Origin: Synanceia verrucosa
Lineage: Eukaryota > Chordata > Actinopteri > Perciformes > Synanceiidae
Direction of reading: 5' to 3'
Length of the DNA stretch: 64,000 nt
Assembly (NCBI GenBank): GCA_029721515.1
Contig: CM056554.1
Span: forward strand, 25,825,256-25,889,255
In this document: piece by piece, positions 24,154-34,789 of the stretch
Layout: every line of letters starts with the position of its first letter
Numbering within the stretch: position 1 is the stretch's first letter
Notes under the pieces: generated by a model
What the model was told of the DNA's origin: nothing
Database searches by the model: none
Seen by the model: only the letters and a program-made list of their open reading frames with translations
Program-made: the position numbers and the translations under genes

Positions 24154-25675
24154 GTGAGTCCAGTCACATATTAACTAATATTCACATTAATGTGGTGGGT
24201 TTACGGTGACTTTAAGACTTAAGCCAGATTTAATCCAGGACATCCTTAAAAGGATCCTCCATAGGTTCCTTGTGTGTGTCTTCAGACTTTATTTTTTATG
24301 TTTAAGTGTCTTCAAAGTGACTTTATTATACATATATATATGTGTATATATATGTATATATATATACACATATATATACATATATTATGTTGCAGTAAAT
24401 AACTTTGAGATGCACAACCAACATATCATTTATCCTCAGACTCTTGTGTTAGAAAATGAAAAGCTAGCACTTTAAGCTAAATGCTGTTGTTTACCATCAT
24501 TAGCATGTCGCACAAAAGCATTCAGATTGTTTAAAAATATCAGTAAAAGTTCTTCTCATCTCCACCATGAGCAAAAGTTGTGCAATCCATACCTCACTAA
24601 AGAAGTCAAAGTGTGCATCATCAGCTAGTTTAAGTACTTGGTCAATAAGATCATCACATATTTTAGTTTTCAGCTTTGTGACCATGCGTTTGAAAGATGG
24701 TACCAGAGGGTTTTTAGAGTTTATTTTCTCAACACATGGAGGAACACTTTATCCTTTCAGCTCATTACAAACATTCAACATCAGCACATCTGAAAATACT
24801 GGATGTGGTTTTCACTGGACAGGAAGCCATTAGATAAATGTTAAATAATGGATCAGGAGAAACTCTGCTGAGGGTTAAAAATAATAATATTCAACTGATT
24901 GGTAACATCATTTTCTGTTTACGTCTGCTCCTATTTGTGTTCAAAAGTTCTTTCAAACCTGCACGTTCACTCGCTGTTTGTATGTACATGAATGAAATGC
25001 CTCATCATAATTACACTTTTACCTTTTAGGATTAAACTGGCATTGTTCTCCACATGCTAATCCTCTGTAAATGCTGCAGATTACTGCGTGATGGCTTTTG
25101 TATTAAGTCCAATGGTTATTCAAAGTGCGCTAAGCCTATTCCACTCTCATTAATGACCCGTTTTTAGTACATTGTACGGAAAAACTGTGTCCATTACTGA
25201 ACATTGTTGCTCAAATCCCACTATTTTAGAGCCAGAATGTACTTAGTTAATGCCTCAACTGTATCCACCGGTGAACTGTACTCTAATGCCAGCTGTCCCA
25301 GCAGACTGTGGCATCTTTTTCTCGTCTCAGATCCATCGTGGGACTGTTGCACTCCCTCTTTGTCCATTTGTAATTCAGCATTTTCATGTCTGCAGCATTT
25401 TAAATAACTTTTCTGCTTTATGATTATGTTAGATTTGTGGTCAAAGGCAGCCCAGAATCAGATCTCAATGCTTGTTGAGTGAATTCACAGCTTTACTTAT
25501 GTCAATGCCAGGTCTGAACTGGGCCTTTTTATCAAGCCAGTCTAGCTGTTTCCTCCTGCTTCCAGCATTTACGCTAAGCTAAGACAATCAAATCCTGCCT
25601 CCAGCACATTATCCATAAATTGTTTGAGAATGAGAAGCTGACCCATGCCTGAACTTCTACATGACCCTAAGATAA
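24154..25675. other. intergenic with TA/TG microsatellite
   Basis: A palindromic TATATATG/CATATATA microsatellite lies at about 24327-24385. Otherwise nothing could be supported. Confidence 0.45.
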
Positions 25676-25842
25676 AGGTTTTTTGGGGAGTTTTTCCTTA
25701 GTCGATGTGAGGGTCGTTTGTAAAGGACAGAGGGTTAGGGTTAGAGTCATATCCTGGAAAGATTGTGAAGCCCTCTGAGGCAAATTCATAATTTGTGATG
25801 TTGTGCTGCACAAATAAAACTGACTTGACTTGACTTGACTAA
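25676..25842 (+). repeat. LINE-type 3' tail repeat, second copy
   Basis: Same family as 5925-6076, ending AATAAAACTGACTTGACTTG with a short TTGAC tandem tail. Relative to the other copy it carries an extra ~11 bases at 25732-25745 that create two telomere-like TTAGGG units. Confidence 0.65.
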
Positions 25843-27440
25843 CCGCTTGAAGTGAATGCAACTGTTTTAAACTCATAGAAAAATTTAAAAATGCACACTT
25901 TTCTGAAACAAAACAGAAAAACTTGTCTCTCCCTGTCAGGAGTCACTAGGCTAATCATGAAATGACTTACTTTAATATTTTTTTTTCTCCATGTACAGTC
26001 AGCTGCATTTCAGTGAAAACTAATTGCCATTTGGCCCCTTGTGCTGGCTTTTAGTCTAAATTTAACAAATTGTCACTTGTTGGCTGTCAAATCCAGTCAG
26101 AGAAAACATTTCATTGTGGATTATGTCTCTCCAACGTGGAGCGAACAGCTGCTGTTTGTGAGGTTTGCTCATGTGGTGCCTTGCGTTTTGGATATACACT
26201 GGATGCTTTTTGGATAAGTGAGCTTTATCGTGCAGTCAAACTTAGTGGTGCATGTCAGTGTGCAATTTTACTGATGGATTCTGCACACTCTGGTTTCACA
26301 GAAACATTAGCAATATGGTTTTTGCTCCCATTTGACTTAATTTCAGTGACGTTCAGATGGTAAAAAAACTGAATGTTAAAGAGCAGAAAAGAGAGATCTG
26401 CTGTCTCCTTTTATTAAAACAAGGAGCTTTACTTTGAAACGATCTGCTGTCTGTCCTCCTTCTATTGCAATGAGGAGCTTTACTTTGAAATGATCTGTTA
26501 TCTCAGCTGATGTTACAGATAATCCTAAAGGAATGGATCTAGTAGTGTAACTGATCTCTTTCAGCAGGGAGTCATTTAGTAAAGTAGGGGATTACTTAAA
26601 AAAAACTAGCAATGTGTAATCCATTACTTTCTTTGAATAACTAACACTAACACTGTTTACTTCATACTCTGACGGCAAAGTTCTGAACAGTTGGAGCTGT
26701 TACATATTTATTGTTACATAATTAAAAACAGTTTTGAGAATGCATTGTGTGTTTTTTCAGTAAAATGTTCATAACTTGAAACAAAGATCTTTTTTAAGTG
26801 GTCTGAGCCACTGCTCTCTGAGGGGTAGGTTGAACGCAGAGGACACATTTCATATATGTACAGAATGTACCTGTATATATGTGTATGACAAATAAAGCTG
26901 ATTATTATTAAGTGAAAATACACAAGTGAAGGACAACCACCGTGGAAGGGACGTTTCACAGCTACTCTTTCATTCTTTTTATGTGTTTATGTTTGTGAAG
27001 AAAACTGATGATCTGTTTTTTTTAGTCTTTCCACCCAGTCAGTCAGTCAGAATTATGTGCAGTTAATTCTATATAATGTTCATCTCATGATACTTGTTTC
27101 CTGCTGAGCTCACAGTGACTCATCCAAATATTAAACACACAAAACTTTGATGCCGTAAAAATGCTCAAAGGCTAAATGATCATTTAGAGATAGAAAACAA
27201 TGCAAACAAAAGAGGAATTTAATGGCTATGAATTCAAACAGCTTAATGTGGACCTGATAAAAATAGTCACAAAGCAGGGTTTGTGACACACAAACACTCG
27301 TACTGTCGTACAGAGGGTCCTTCATTCCTCTATTAAGAACCCATTTCAGACGGGAGGCGTGAACTCTGTTGAACTTTGAAATGATTGGATCTGATTTTAC
27401 CCAATCACTAACGTGTGGTCGTGACGTATGTAAAGCGCCG
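25843..27440. other. intergenic, minor local duplication
   Basis: A ~60-bp direct duplication lies at about 26393-26510 (AGGAGCTTTACTTTGAAACG and a near copy). No gene is supported. Confidence 0.4.
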
Positions 27441-27452
27441 CTAGCATTCAGG

Positions 27453-27690
27453 CTAGCCAACTCCTTCTCCACTAACGGAGCTATAACTGAAAAATAAGAC
27501 TTTTCCTGAACCCCGTGGGGAGTAAAGCCACGACATCTTTGCAGCAATAAAACTGGTTAAACCGTCCTCTTGTTCCAGTTGCTGAATATTTGGCAGTTTA
27601 GCCAAAACGGACTGAATGGCTTCCTTCACTTCCGTCTCCGCTTCCACTGCCAAACTACAACCAGCTGGACTACAACACAAACGCTGCGCA
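27453..27690 (-). pseudogene. RecQ-helicase-like fragment, broken
   Basis: The minus strand encodes a leader (EAETEVKEAIQSVLAKLPNI) followed, after a frame change near 27560-27540, by KDVVALLPTGFRKSLIFQL. This is the start of a superfamily 2 helicase with a Walker A motif in the RecQ-like TGF-GKS context. The key glycine before Lys reads Arg, and a stop follows directly. Only the first ~80 codons exist; no DEAH box or later motif is present. It is read as a dead fragment of a RecQ-like helicase sequence, possibly carried by a dispersed repeat. The assignment rests on one motif. Confidence 0.5.
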
Positions 27691-28397
27691 TATGTTTGAC
27701 GTCATCATTAACACCCGTCTCCCCCGCCCCCCACCATTCGCTGATTGGCCAGAATGGAAATCATCCTGATAAATCGAGTCCAAGGGGATCAAACCCTGAC
27801 ATAATCTGCAGGGAAATGATAACAGAGTGGAAGATTACGGAGGGCTACGGCCAGGCTAATGGTTTGTAGAATATCTTCTGAAAAGTTGTTCCTCATGGTT
27901 TCTGCATCCTCCCAAAAAGTGTCCAGCATCACGTGTCAGTTTTATTACATGCATACAGTCTTTTCAAAATAAACTTCATAGGAAACAGCTTGATTAAGGT
28001 TCATACACTCTACTTGGTAAGATTTCGGAAAATATTGTGGTTCAAGTTAAAATACCTCAGGAGCTTAAATACAGAAGTTTATCCCTACACAGTTCCTCTC
28101 TGTGATTTTGTGGTGATGTGGATTACAGACAGACTTACTCTGCGGGATATGAATGAATAATAGTGCAGTTCAGTCAGCTGCTATTGACAGCTTTCCTTCA
28201 ATTAAAAACAACTCAGACAAATGTTTTATTTACTTTATTTCAATTATGGAATTCTTTGGTGTGTTATTTTTATAGGCCATTTTCTTAAATTGGTCATTGT
28301 TGTGAAATAAATCCCAACAAGGTCATGCAACACCCCATCCCCCCCAAAAAACAAGACAATAAAACAAGAGAGAATAAAATAAAATATGATGAGATGA
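27691..28397. other. intergenic, nothing recognised
   Basis: No gene or repeat boundary is supported. The GC-richer start (27690-27760) may belong to the repeat that carries the helicase-like fragment. Confidence 0.35.
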
Positions 28398-28407
28398 GAT
28401 AACATAA

Positions 28408-28772
28408 AGGGCGGCGCGGTGGTGTAGTGGTTAGCACTGTCGCCTCACAGCAAGAAGGTACCAGGTTCGATTCCCGGCCCGAGGCCTTTCTGTGTGGAGT
28501 TTACATGTTCTCCTCATGTCTGTGTGGGTTCTCTCTGGTACTCTGGCTTCCTCCCACCATCCAAAAACATGCATGGGGATTAGGTTAATTGGTTAATTTA
28601 AATTGACTGTAGGTGTGAATGTGAGTGTGAGTGGTTGTCTGTCTCTATGTGTCCTGTGATGAACTGGACACTTGTCCAGGGTGTACCCTGTCTTTCACCC
28701 TGAGACAGCTGGGATAGGCTCCAGCCCCCCTGACCCTATGAGAGGATAAGAGGGAGAAGATGGATGTATGGC
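28408..28772 (+). repeat. full-length tRNA-derived SINE with 10-bp target duplication
   Basis: The head GGTGGTGTAGTGGTTAGCAC and B-box-like GGTTCGATTCCCGGC form a Pol III promoter. The body and the tail GGATAAGAGGGAGAAGATGG complete the family consensus. A 10-bp direct repeat GATAACATAA flanks it (28398-28407 and 28773-28782). That is clear evidence of an intact target-primed insertion and makes this the reference copy for the family in this window. Confidence 0.92.
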
Positions 28773-28782
28773 GATAACATAA

Positions 28783-29068
28783 TACAAGACAATATCAGAT
28801 AAGATGATATAATAGCAGAGCATTATTTATTTCTGAGTTCCAGCAGCAAAATGGAGCAACATTACAATAAGGACTCATATGAAAAAAATAAGAAGTATTA
28901 AAAAAATGTCAAAAAATGTATGAAACAATGGGAAATTTCAATAAAATCAAATCTAAAGCTTAAGTAAAAATAAGTAAATAATGTGTATAAAAATATGTAT
29001 GTTACTAATAACTGATATAGATCAGTAAACAATGTGTCATCATATACATGAAACACATATAACATATA
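28783..29068. other. unassigned, repeat-derived
   Basis: AT-rich stretch between the SINE and the broken end of gypsy element A. The words GATCAGTAAACAATG at 29015-29032 match the repeat at 14750, so part may be an old LINE 3' region. Confidence 0.35.
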
Positions 29069-29737
29069 ACATGAGAGCAGTATGCAACTGGTTTCTAGTC
29101 ATTGTCATGCAGCTGAAGCAGCACTCCGCCAATGCCATAACTGCTGGCATCAGCTGAGACAGCAGTTGGTCTCTTCATGTCATAGAACTTCAGGAGTGGA
29201 GAGGTAGAGAGGCACTCTTTGATCTTTTGAAACGCCTCCTGCTGGGCATGGTCCCATTCCCAGACTGACTTGGACTTGAGCAGTTTGTACAATGGCTGGC
29301 CTATTGTAGACAAGTTGGGTATGAATTTCTCCAGATAGTTGAACATCCCCAGCACTTATCTCAGCTTCTGGACGTTGAGTGGCGCTGGTAGCTCTCGGAT
29401 GGCTTTGACTTTGTCAGGGTCGGGTCTCACCACTGATTCATCGATGACCAGGCCCAGGAAATGGAGTGTGTTCTGTCTGAACTTGCACTTTTCTTGTTGA
29501 GCTTCAGACCGGCAGACTTGATCCTCTCTAGCACTTTGCTGAGGCACTGGTCGTGCTGTTCTGGAGTCTGTCCATATACCAGCACGTTGTCCATGAAGAT
29601 CGCCACACCATCAAGGCTGCTGAGAGTCTCCGTCATCTTGCGTTGGAAAATTTCGGGAGCACCGGTGATGCCAAACGGGAGCCTTTTGAAAGCGTACCTT
29701 CCAAAGGGCGTAATGAACTTGGTTAACCTGCTGCTTT
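29069..29737 (-). pseudogene. element A reverse transcriptase (second part) and RNase H start
   Basis: From 29737 downward the minus strand encodes the RT middle (FITPFGRYAFKRLPFGIT), the catalytic loop written FMDNVLVYG at 29586-29594, the thumb (LGMFNYLEKFIPNL) and the RNase H start SADASSYGIGGVLLQ. The second Asp of the usual DD pair is Asn. A frameshift lies near 29490, a stop at 29356-29358, and a TAG at 29095 just before KPVAYCS. Homology ends near 29069. It is the continuation of the RT piece at 38660-38973. Confidence 0.88.
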
Positions 29738-29989
29738 TGTAACCCAGCAGTAACTGCAGTTACTTAATGTACCTCTGTCAGGTTTGTTTTGGGTCCATTG
29801 CCCTTTAAGCGCCGCATGATGACAGTTCTCAGGACAGTCAACTGGTTTACGATACCGCCCCTAGTGGGGGGATTCGCGGGCTCAGAGGGGTGTAGCTACA
29901 GCCACATGTGGGGTACAGAGGCTCCACCAAGAGCGATTCATACAGTGATGTTCTTCCATGCTAGCCACCAGAGGGGAACAGGTGCTATC

Positions 29990-31338
29990 CAAGGGGGCAG
30001 TTGTGGGTTCTCAAAGTGAGGACTACTTCCGCGTTCAAAAAGCTGCAATTCCCTTCCGGCCGCTGGGGGCTGGCTCCGGAAGTGAGCAATTCTCCATTGA
30101 CCGCCATTTTAAAATAGCTGACTTTACAGCTTTAAAAAACATATTTACAGTCTGGTACATTTGAATTTTTTGGTCTTTACCGATAGTTTCTACCTCTGTG
30201 AACACTGTGAGGGGGGTGAATATTTTTTTACCACAACCGTTTTAGTGTTATTTAGGCTTAAAGTTCTTGCATAAATTAGGGTGTGGTTACGTTGAGTAAC
30301 AGATTCACAGACAGCTACCGGCAGTTAGCTCTTTGCTAAAGCGTCGTCTGAGCTAGGCTAGGCTACACCCAGGGGTCTGTGTTTGTTTCTGGTAATATGG
30401 CATGTGTGGGTGGTGCAATGGTTAGCACTGTCGCCTCACAGCAAGAAGGTACCCGGTTCCCGATGTGGAGTTTGCATGTTCTCCCCGTGTTTGCATGGGT
30501 TCTCTCCGGGTACTCCGGCTTCTTCCCACCATCCAAAAACATGCATGGGGATTGTTGATTGTACTAATCGACCGTCAAAGGATTGTGTGTTGCATTTTTT
30601 TTCGGTGTGTAAATATCTAGTACTATTTTACCCAATACCCATAGGCTGTGTAAAATGAGTTTGAGTTTACTTGAATGCTGCCACTTATTGGTATGTGTCA
30701 GCATATTTTGCCGCTGGCTTATAAAGACTTTATTGCCGACTCATGATCCCTGCTGATACAGATAGATGACCAGAGCATGTTGTGTCTGTTTAGTGCAGGA
30801 ATACAACCTCATTTCGTATCATTGTTCTGTTTAAAAAGTCCGACATTGCATGGACAGAGATGCTCCGTCAGAAAGCGGCTGCTGTGCTGGATAAACGTTA
30901 GTGGATGGAGGCAGTGTTGAAACACGGTAACTAACATGTTAAACGATCGTTTCACAGTTAAATAGTGCAAATGAATCCCCCTCCCCAAGTCCACCAAACC
31001 CTGTAGCTCCACCTAAAAACTCTCAATCTGAAAAGGTGATTTTTAAAACACAGCAGCAGCACTACGATCTGTTTTTGCTGCCTGTAGCTGCTTGTTAGCC
31101 TAGCCTTGCTGATTAGCCTTAGGCTAGCTCAGTTGAGCGCAGTTAACTTGAGTTCAGTGGGCGGGATCTCGGCCGGCTGACCCGTAAAGTTACCACCTCT
31201 CCTCCAAATATGGAAAGTACATGCCCACTGAAATCCAAGATGGCGCATTTCAAATGCCCATGATAGGAGCACAAAAAGGACTCCCCCAAACCAATGGATG
31301 ACGTCACGGGTGCTACGTCCATTCTGTTTACAGTCTAT
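29990..31338. mobile_element. element C, non-coding insertion inside the 5' LTR of B
   Basis: About 1.35 kb absent from the 3' LTR. It is flanked by a 9-bp direct repeat with one mismatch (GGTGCTATC at 29981-29989, GGTGCTTTC at 31339-31347), the length range of hAT-type target duplications. No transposase frame is seen. The right end has ATGGATGACGTCACGGGTGC and ACAGTCTATGG, words shared with 55945-55975, so it may be a MITE-like family. It carries a 5' SINE piece (30403-30554). Confidence 0.65.
30403..30554 (+). repeat. SINE, 5' part only
   Basis: Head GGTTAGCACTGTCGCCTCAC through ATGCATGGGGATT, with an internal deletion of the B-box region after ACCCGGTTCCCG. The 3' half is missing. It lies within element C and is the innermost layer of the nest. 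Confidence 0.85.
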
Positions 31339-31981
31339 GGTGCTTTCTGCGACTGTGGACTTGAGGGGTTACAGAGAGAGAGAGACTGCTGAGCTGCTGA
31401 GCTGCGGTGGCCGAGTGACCTGCAGAGAAGGACGTTCGCTGCCCGTCGTCTTCCCTTCCCGTCGGCCTTTGACCGTTGCCGAGGAAACCACACAAACACA
31501 TTACTCCAGTCCCCTACATATACACATACATGCACATAAATAAAAGAGCGGTCTATTTTTTTTCCTTTCTTTTTGCTGACTAGCACTTTTTTTTTTTTGC
31601 AAAGACAATTTAGAGACTTTTCTAAAAGACTGAAAGGTGTTTTTTTCCCTTTCCTTTTCTTTTATTTGTTTATGAAAGAAATACCCATTTCCAAAGTGGG
31701 AGATTTTGGGTTCAATTGATTTCATATATATAAAAAAAAGGGTGAATGTTTTTTCATCTAAGTACTGTTTTTTTTGTTTCCTGAAACATTGATACTCTTT
31801 GAAATTTGAGTACTTTGGGAGTTGTTTTGAGTACCGTGTGTTGATGTGGTGACAAGATGAGGTGATAAGCATTTCAGTCCCAGAAAATGTACAAATAAAT
31901 CCTGGGTTGATAGTAAACTGCTATCAGGACTCTGAGTGATTCTACTTCTTGGTTACAACAATAGTAGTAGAGAAGAAAATT

Positions 31982-31999
31982 TGGCGCTCGAACAGGGAC
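31982..31999 (+). other. element B primer binding site, tRNA-Lys type
   Basis: TGGCGCTCGAACAGGGAC is complementary, with one mismatch, to the 3' end of the tRNA-Lys used by many retroelements. It lies 24 bases after the LTR end (31957), further than in most Ty3/gypsy elements. Reverse transcription of minus-strand DNA would start here. Confidence 0.8.
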
Positions 32000-32078
32000 T
32001 TGAAGTGCATCCACCTCATCTTCAGTTATTGTGCCCTTAATATAAATATTTGTGCATTTAGTCATTTTGGGGTTAACC

Positions 32079-33605
32079 ATGGAGCTCTGTGACATGTATG
32101 GTTTTGACCCAGAGTACTCTGTACTTCTTAGAGGTGTTCCAGCTAAAGTGGAACTAGAGGAAGTAAAAAGGGCTTTTGCAACATTAGATGATGTTGTCAG
32201 AGTGCAACCAATTGATAGTCTGCCAAGTACTATCCTGTGCCAGTTCAATGAGTCCAAAACTCCAATGCTATTGGACAGTGAGCATGCATTTGATGATTCA
32301 CATTGGGAGGTTATTCAGATTGATGAGTTCATTCCTTCCAAGTCAGTTAGTGAGCCACCCAGGGAAGGTCTAGTGCCCCTTACTTGTGCTATTGGCGACA
32401 TGACAGTCCAGTTCAAAGAACAAATTAATGAGTTACCTTACGTGTACAACGTCAGCCCCACTACCTTGAGTCAGGTAGCAGCAAATCAGATTTGTGGGAA
32501 GGGTGATCAGGATAAGGGGCCAGCAACATCAACCCCAGCAGCTGCGCTCAAGGCACAGCCTTCCCACAGCTCAAAACTAGTAGCCTCCAGTGATGGTAAT
32601 AATCCATGCAGCACTAAACAGATTCCTAATGACTCCCTGCTTATCAACCCTCTGCCAGCAGATGTCCAGAAAGTCATAGTAGAACATATTGTGAAGCATG
32701 ACTCACCTGTATGTCTCCCTCCTGCAAGAGAGCTACGTCTTTTCTCTGGAACCTCCCCCAAACCTTCCTCTAAAGTGGACTACGGTGTGTGGCAGCTCCA
32801 GGCTAAGCAGGTACTCAATGACTCCAGCATTTCAGAGGTACAGCAGCGCCTTATATTGCTTGATAGGTTACTGGCCCCTGCTTTAACTGTAGCTCTCTCT
32901 ATTGGAGCACAAGCCCCACCCAGTGCTTACCTCCAGAAATTGGACAAGGCGTATGGTAATGTCACAGGAGGGGAAGAGATGTATATTCACTTCTTAGAAA
33001 CCCATCAAAATAGTGGGGAGAGAGCATCTGACTATCTGCGCCGCCTTCAAACTCTGTTGCAGGAAGTTGTTGAGAGCAATGGAGTGACTAGACAAGATGC
33101 TGACTCTCAGCTATTAAAACAATTTCTTAGGGGCTGCTGGGATGACTCGTTAATAACCACATTGCATCTAAAAGAACCCCTGACTGACTCCCCCAAGAGC
33201 ACTCTCAACTTCTCAGAGCTGCTATTCAGAATTAGAACTTATGAGAAAGAAATTCAGCTAAAGGAAATGAGGAGAAAACGAAACATGGGGGGGAGCTCCA
33301 CCAAAGTCCACACTAAGACACATGTAGCTACTGCTGAGCCTCCACTCCGTAGCAGTAATTTCCCCATGGTGTCAGATGTTCGTACCACTACCAGGGAGCA
33401 ACTTGAGGAGAGGATCAGGCAGCTTGAGGCTGAGCTTCGGAAAAATGCCCCTGCTCCAAATGACCCCCCACCCAGAAATGAACGAGCTGGACGACGGTTC
33501 CCCCAAAGAAATAAAATCAGCACCCCAGCTCCCCCAGTTCAGACTGTTCCAGCTGAAAATCCCACAAAAGTCGGAAAATTTTGCTATAACTGTGGCAAAG
33601 ACTAA
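32079..33605 (+). CDS. element B Gag, PNMA-like, 508 codons
   Basis: The start at 32079 has a perfect ACCATGG context; an in-frame ATG at 32052 would add nine residues. Residues ~1-95 (YSVLLRGVPAKVELEEVKRA) resemble the RNA-binding-like N-domain of the PNMA family. Residues ~220-400 resemble the PNMA/Arc-type capsid domain (RELRLFSG; VQQRLILLDRL; HFLETHQNSGERASDYLRRL). A short coiled coil (EQLEERIRQLEAELRK) and a basic stretch follow. The frame stops at 33603 inside a zinc knuckle, after CYNCGKD, although HMLPQC continues directly, so the stop disables the knuckle. The PNMA host genes are known to derive from Ty3/gypsy gag. Capsid formation is inferred. Confidence 0.8.
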   Translation: MELCDMYGFDPEYSVLLRGVPAKVELEEVKRAFATLDDVVRVQPIDSLPSTILCQFNESKTPMLLDSEHAFDDSHWEVIQIDEFIPSKSVSEPPREGLVPLTCAIGDMTVQFKEQINELPYVYNVSPTTLSQVAANQICGKGDQDKGPATSTPAAALKAQPSHSSKLVASSDGNNPCSTKQIPNDSLLINPLPADVQKVIVEHIVKHDSPVCLPPARELRLFSGTSPKPSSKVDYGVWQLQAKQVLNDSSISEVQQRLILLDRLLAPALTVALSIGAQAPPSAYLQKLDKAYGNVTGGEEMYIHFLETHQNSGERASDYLRRLQTLLQEVVESNGVTRQDADSQLLKQFLRGCWDDSLITTLHLKEPLTDSPKSTLNFSELLFRIRTYEKEIQLKEMRRKRNMGGSSTKVHTKTHVATAEPPLRSSNFPMVSDVRTTTREQLEERIRQLEAELRKNAPAPNDPPPRNERAGRRFPQRNKISTPAPPVQTVPAENPTKVGKFCYNCGKD

Positions 33606-33760
33606 CACATGCTGCCTCAATGCACTAACCCAACTAATGCTGTGCTAGTACAAAAGAAACTTTGTGAGCGGCATCAAACTAGACAGAATCAGCGTCCATT
33701 AAGCCCACCACAAACAAGTCCCCAGCCTAACCTGCCTTTAAACAGGTAGGGGCTCCTGCT

Positions 33761-34144
33761 GTGGAACAAGCAGGAGCTCGTTGTCCAACTAGTTCCTCTG
33801 CTTCAGGTCATGCCATGCATCCCCCAGATATAACAGAGACTTTTAAGATTCCAAACGGGCTGGTAGGAGAGCCTTGTGATAGTGAAGCATGGCTAGATGG
33901 TGTCCAGTGCTACTGCATTATTGACTCAGGGTCACAAGTGACAATCATTTCTCACTCATTTTATTCTCGTTATCTTTCCCACAGACAGTTATTCCATATT
34001 AAAGAGACACTTGAGATTGAGGGCGCAGCTGGACAAAAGGTCCCTTATGTCGGATATGTTGAAATAGATGTTCAGTTCCCTAAAAACATGTGTGGCACAG
34101 ATAAATGTTATCCCATTCTAGCTTTAGTGAGCCCAGACCAGTGA
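33761..34144 (+). pseudogene. element B protease
   Basis: The aspartic protease active site IIDSGSQVTIIS is seen about 50 residues into the frame. It uses DSG where many gypsy proteases have DTG; both are known. A downstream strand pattern (VGYVEIDVQF) fits the retropepsin fold. The frame is out of phase with gag and stops at 34144, shifting into the spacer frame that starts by 34105. Confidence 0.8.
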
Positions 34145-34789
34145 TACAACACAAAGTATCCTCTTGTCATTGGCACAAACATTCTACGCCAATGGTGCAA
34201 GACTGCATAAAGCAGGGTGGAACAAAGTTTCTGGAAGCACTGCCCATCCAGGCTAATTGGGGAATGGCATATGCAGAGTGTCATAAACTGATGGATTCCC
34301 AAACAGAAGACGCTAAGGCTATGCGTGTGACACTCAGCAGCAAAGTACCAGTATGCCTGAAGCGTGGAAAGTTTTACAGTCTGAAAGGCATCTGTCACAC
34401 TAAACCTGGTTGTGGTGATTTCCAAGCTCTCGTGAGTGGTGCAGAGGAGTTTCCCATACCTGGAGGCCTGATCATTTACAATCAGATAGTGGATGTAAAA
34501 TCTGCATCCCACAGTAGGTTTAAGCTTGACATCCAAAATGTTTCCCAACATGACATTGTTTTGTACCCAAAGACTAAGAAGATTGGGCTGTGCCTGGCTT
34601 TCCCTCTGACCACAGCACTCCGTCAGATGTTTCTCAGCAACAGGTACAATCCTTGTTTGTCACTCATAACGAAAAAAGCAGTTCTATGGCAGACACCCTT
34701 CATCTTGATTTTGGTGAAAGCCCCATATCCACACCGTTAAAGGAGCACATAGAGGCTAGGATGAAATAAAGAAGTCCCTAGTGCATTTT
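34145..34789 (+). pseudogene. element B protease-RT spacer
   Basis: The frame is open to 34740 and encodes a spacer (FKLDIQNVSQHDIVLYPKTK) like the linker many Ty3/gypsy polyproteins carry between protease and RT. No catalytic motif is seen. A stop at 34738-34740 and a further frame change precede RT. Confidence 0.6.

Larger units (their letters stand above)
29738..31957 (+). repeat. 5' LTR of element B, split by element C
   Basis: 29738-29989 and 31339-31957 are the two halves. The stretch 29891-29989 matches 37951-38049, and 31348-31957 matches 38050-38659 of the 3' LTR. A TATATAAAAAAAAGG promoter-like box lies near 31723-31740 and a polyadenylation signal AATAAA near 31894. The first ~150 bp match the 3' LTR poorly. 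LTR end GGTTACA is at 31951-31957. Confidence 0.85.

Noticed and set aside
28408..28500. A tRNA gene at the SINE head
   Set aside because: The promoter-box-like segments are there, but it continues into a SINE body and the same unit recurs seven times; no intact cloverleaf.
31982..31999. Possible retrovirus of the lentivirus type because of the Lys primer site
   Set aside because: Gag is PNMA-like, the pol order and motifs are Ty3/gypsy, and no envelope gene is seen. The primer type alone is not diagnostic.
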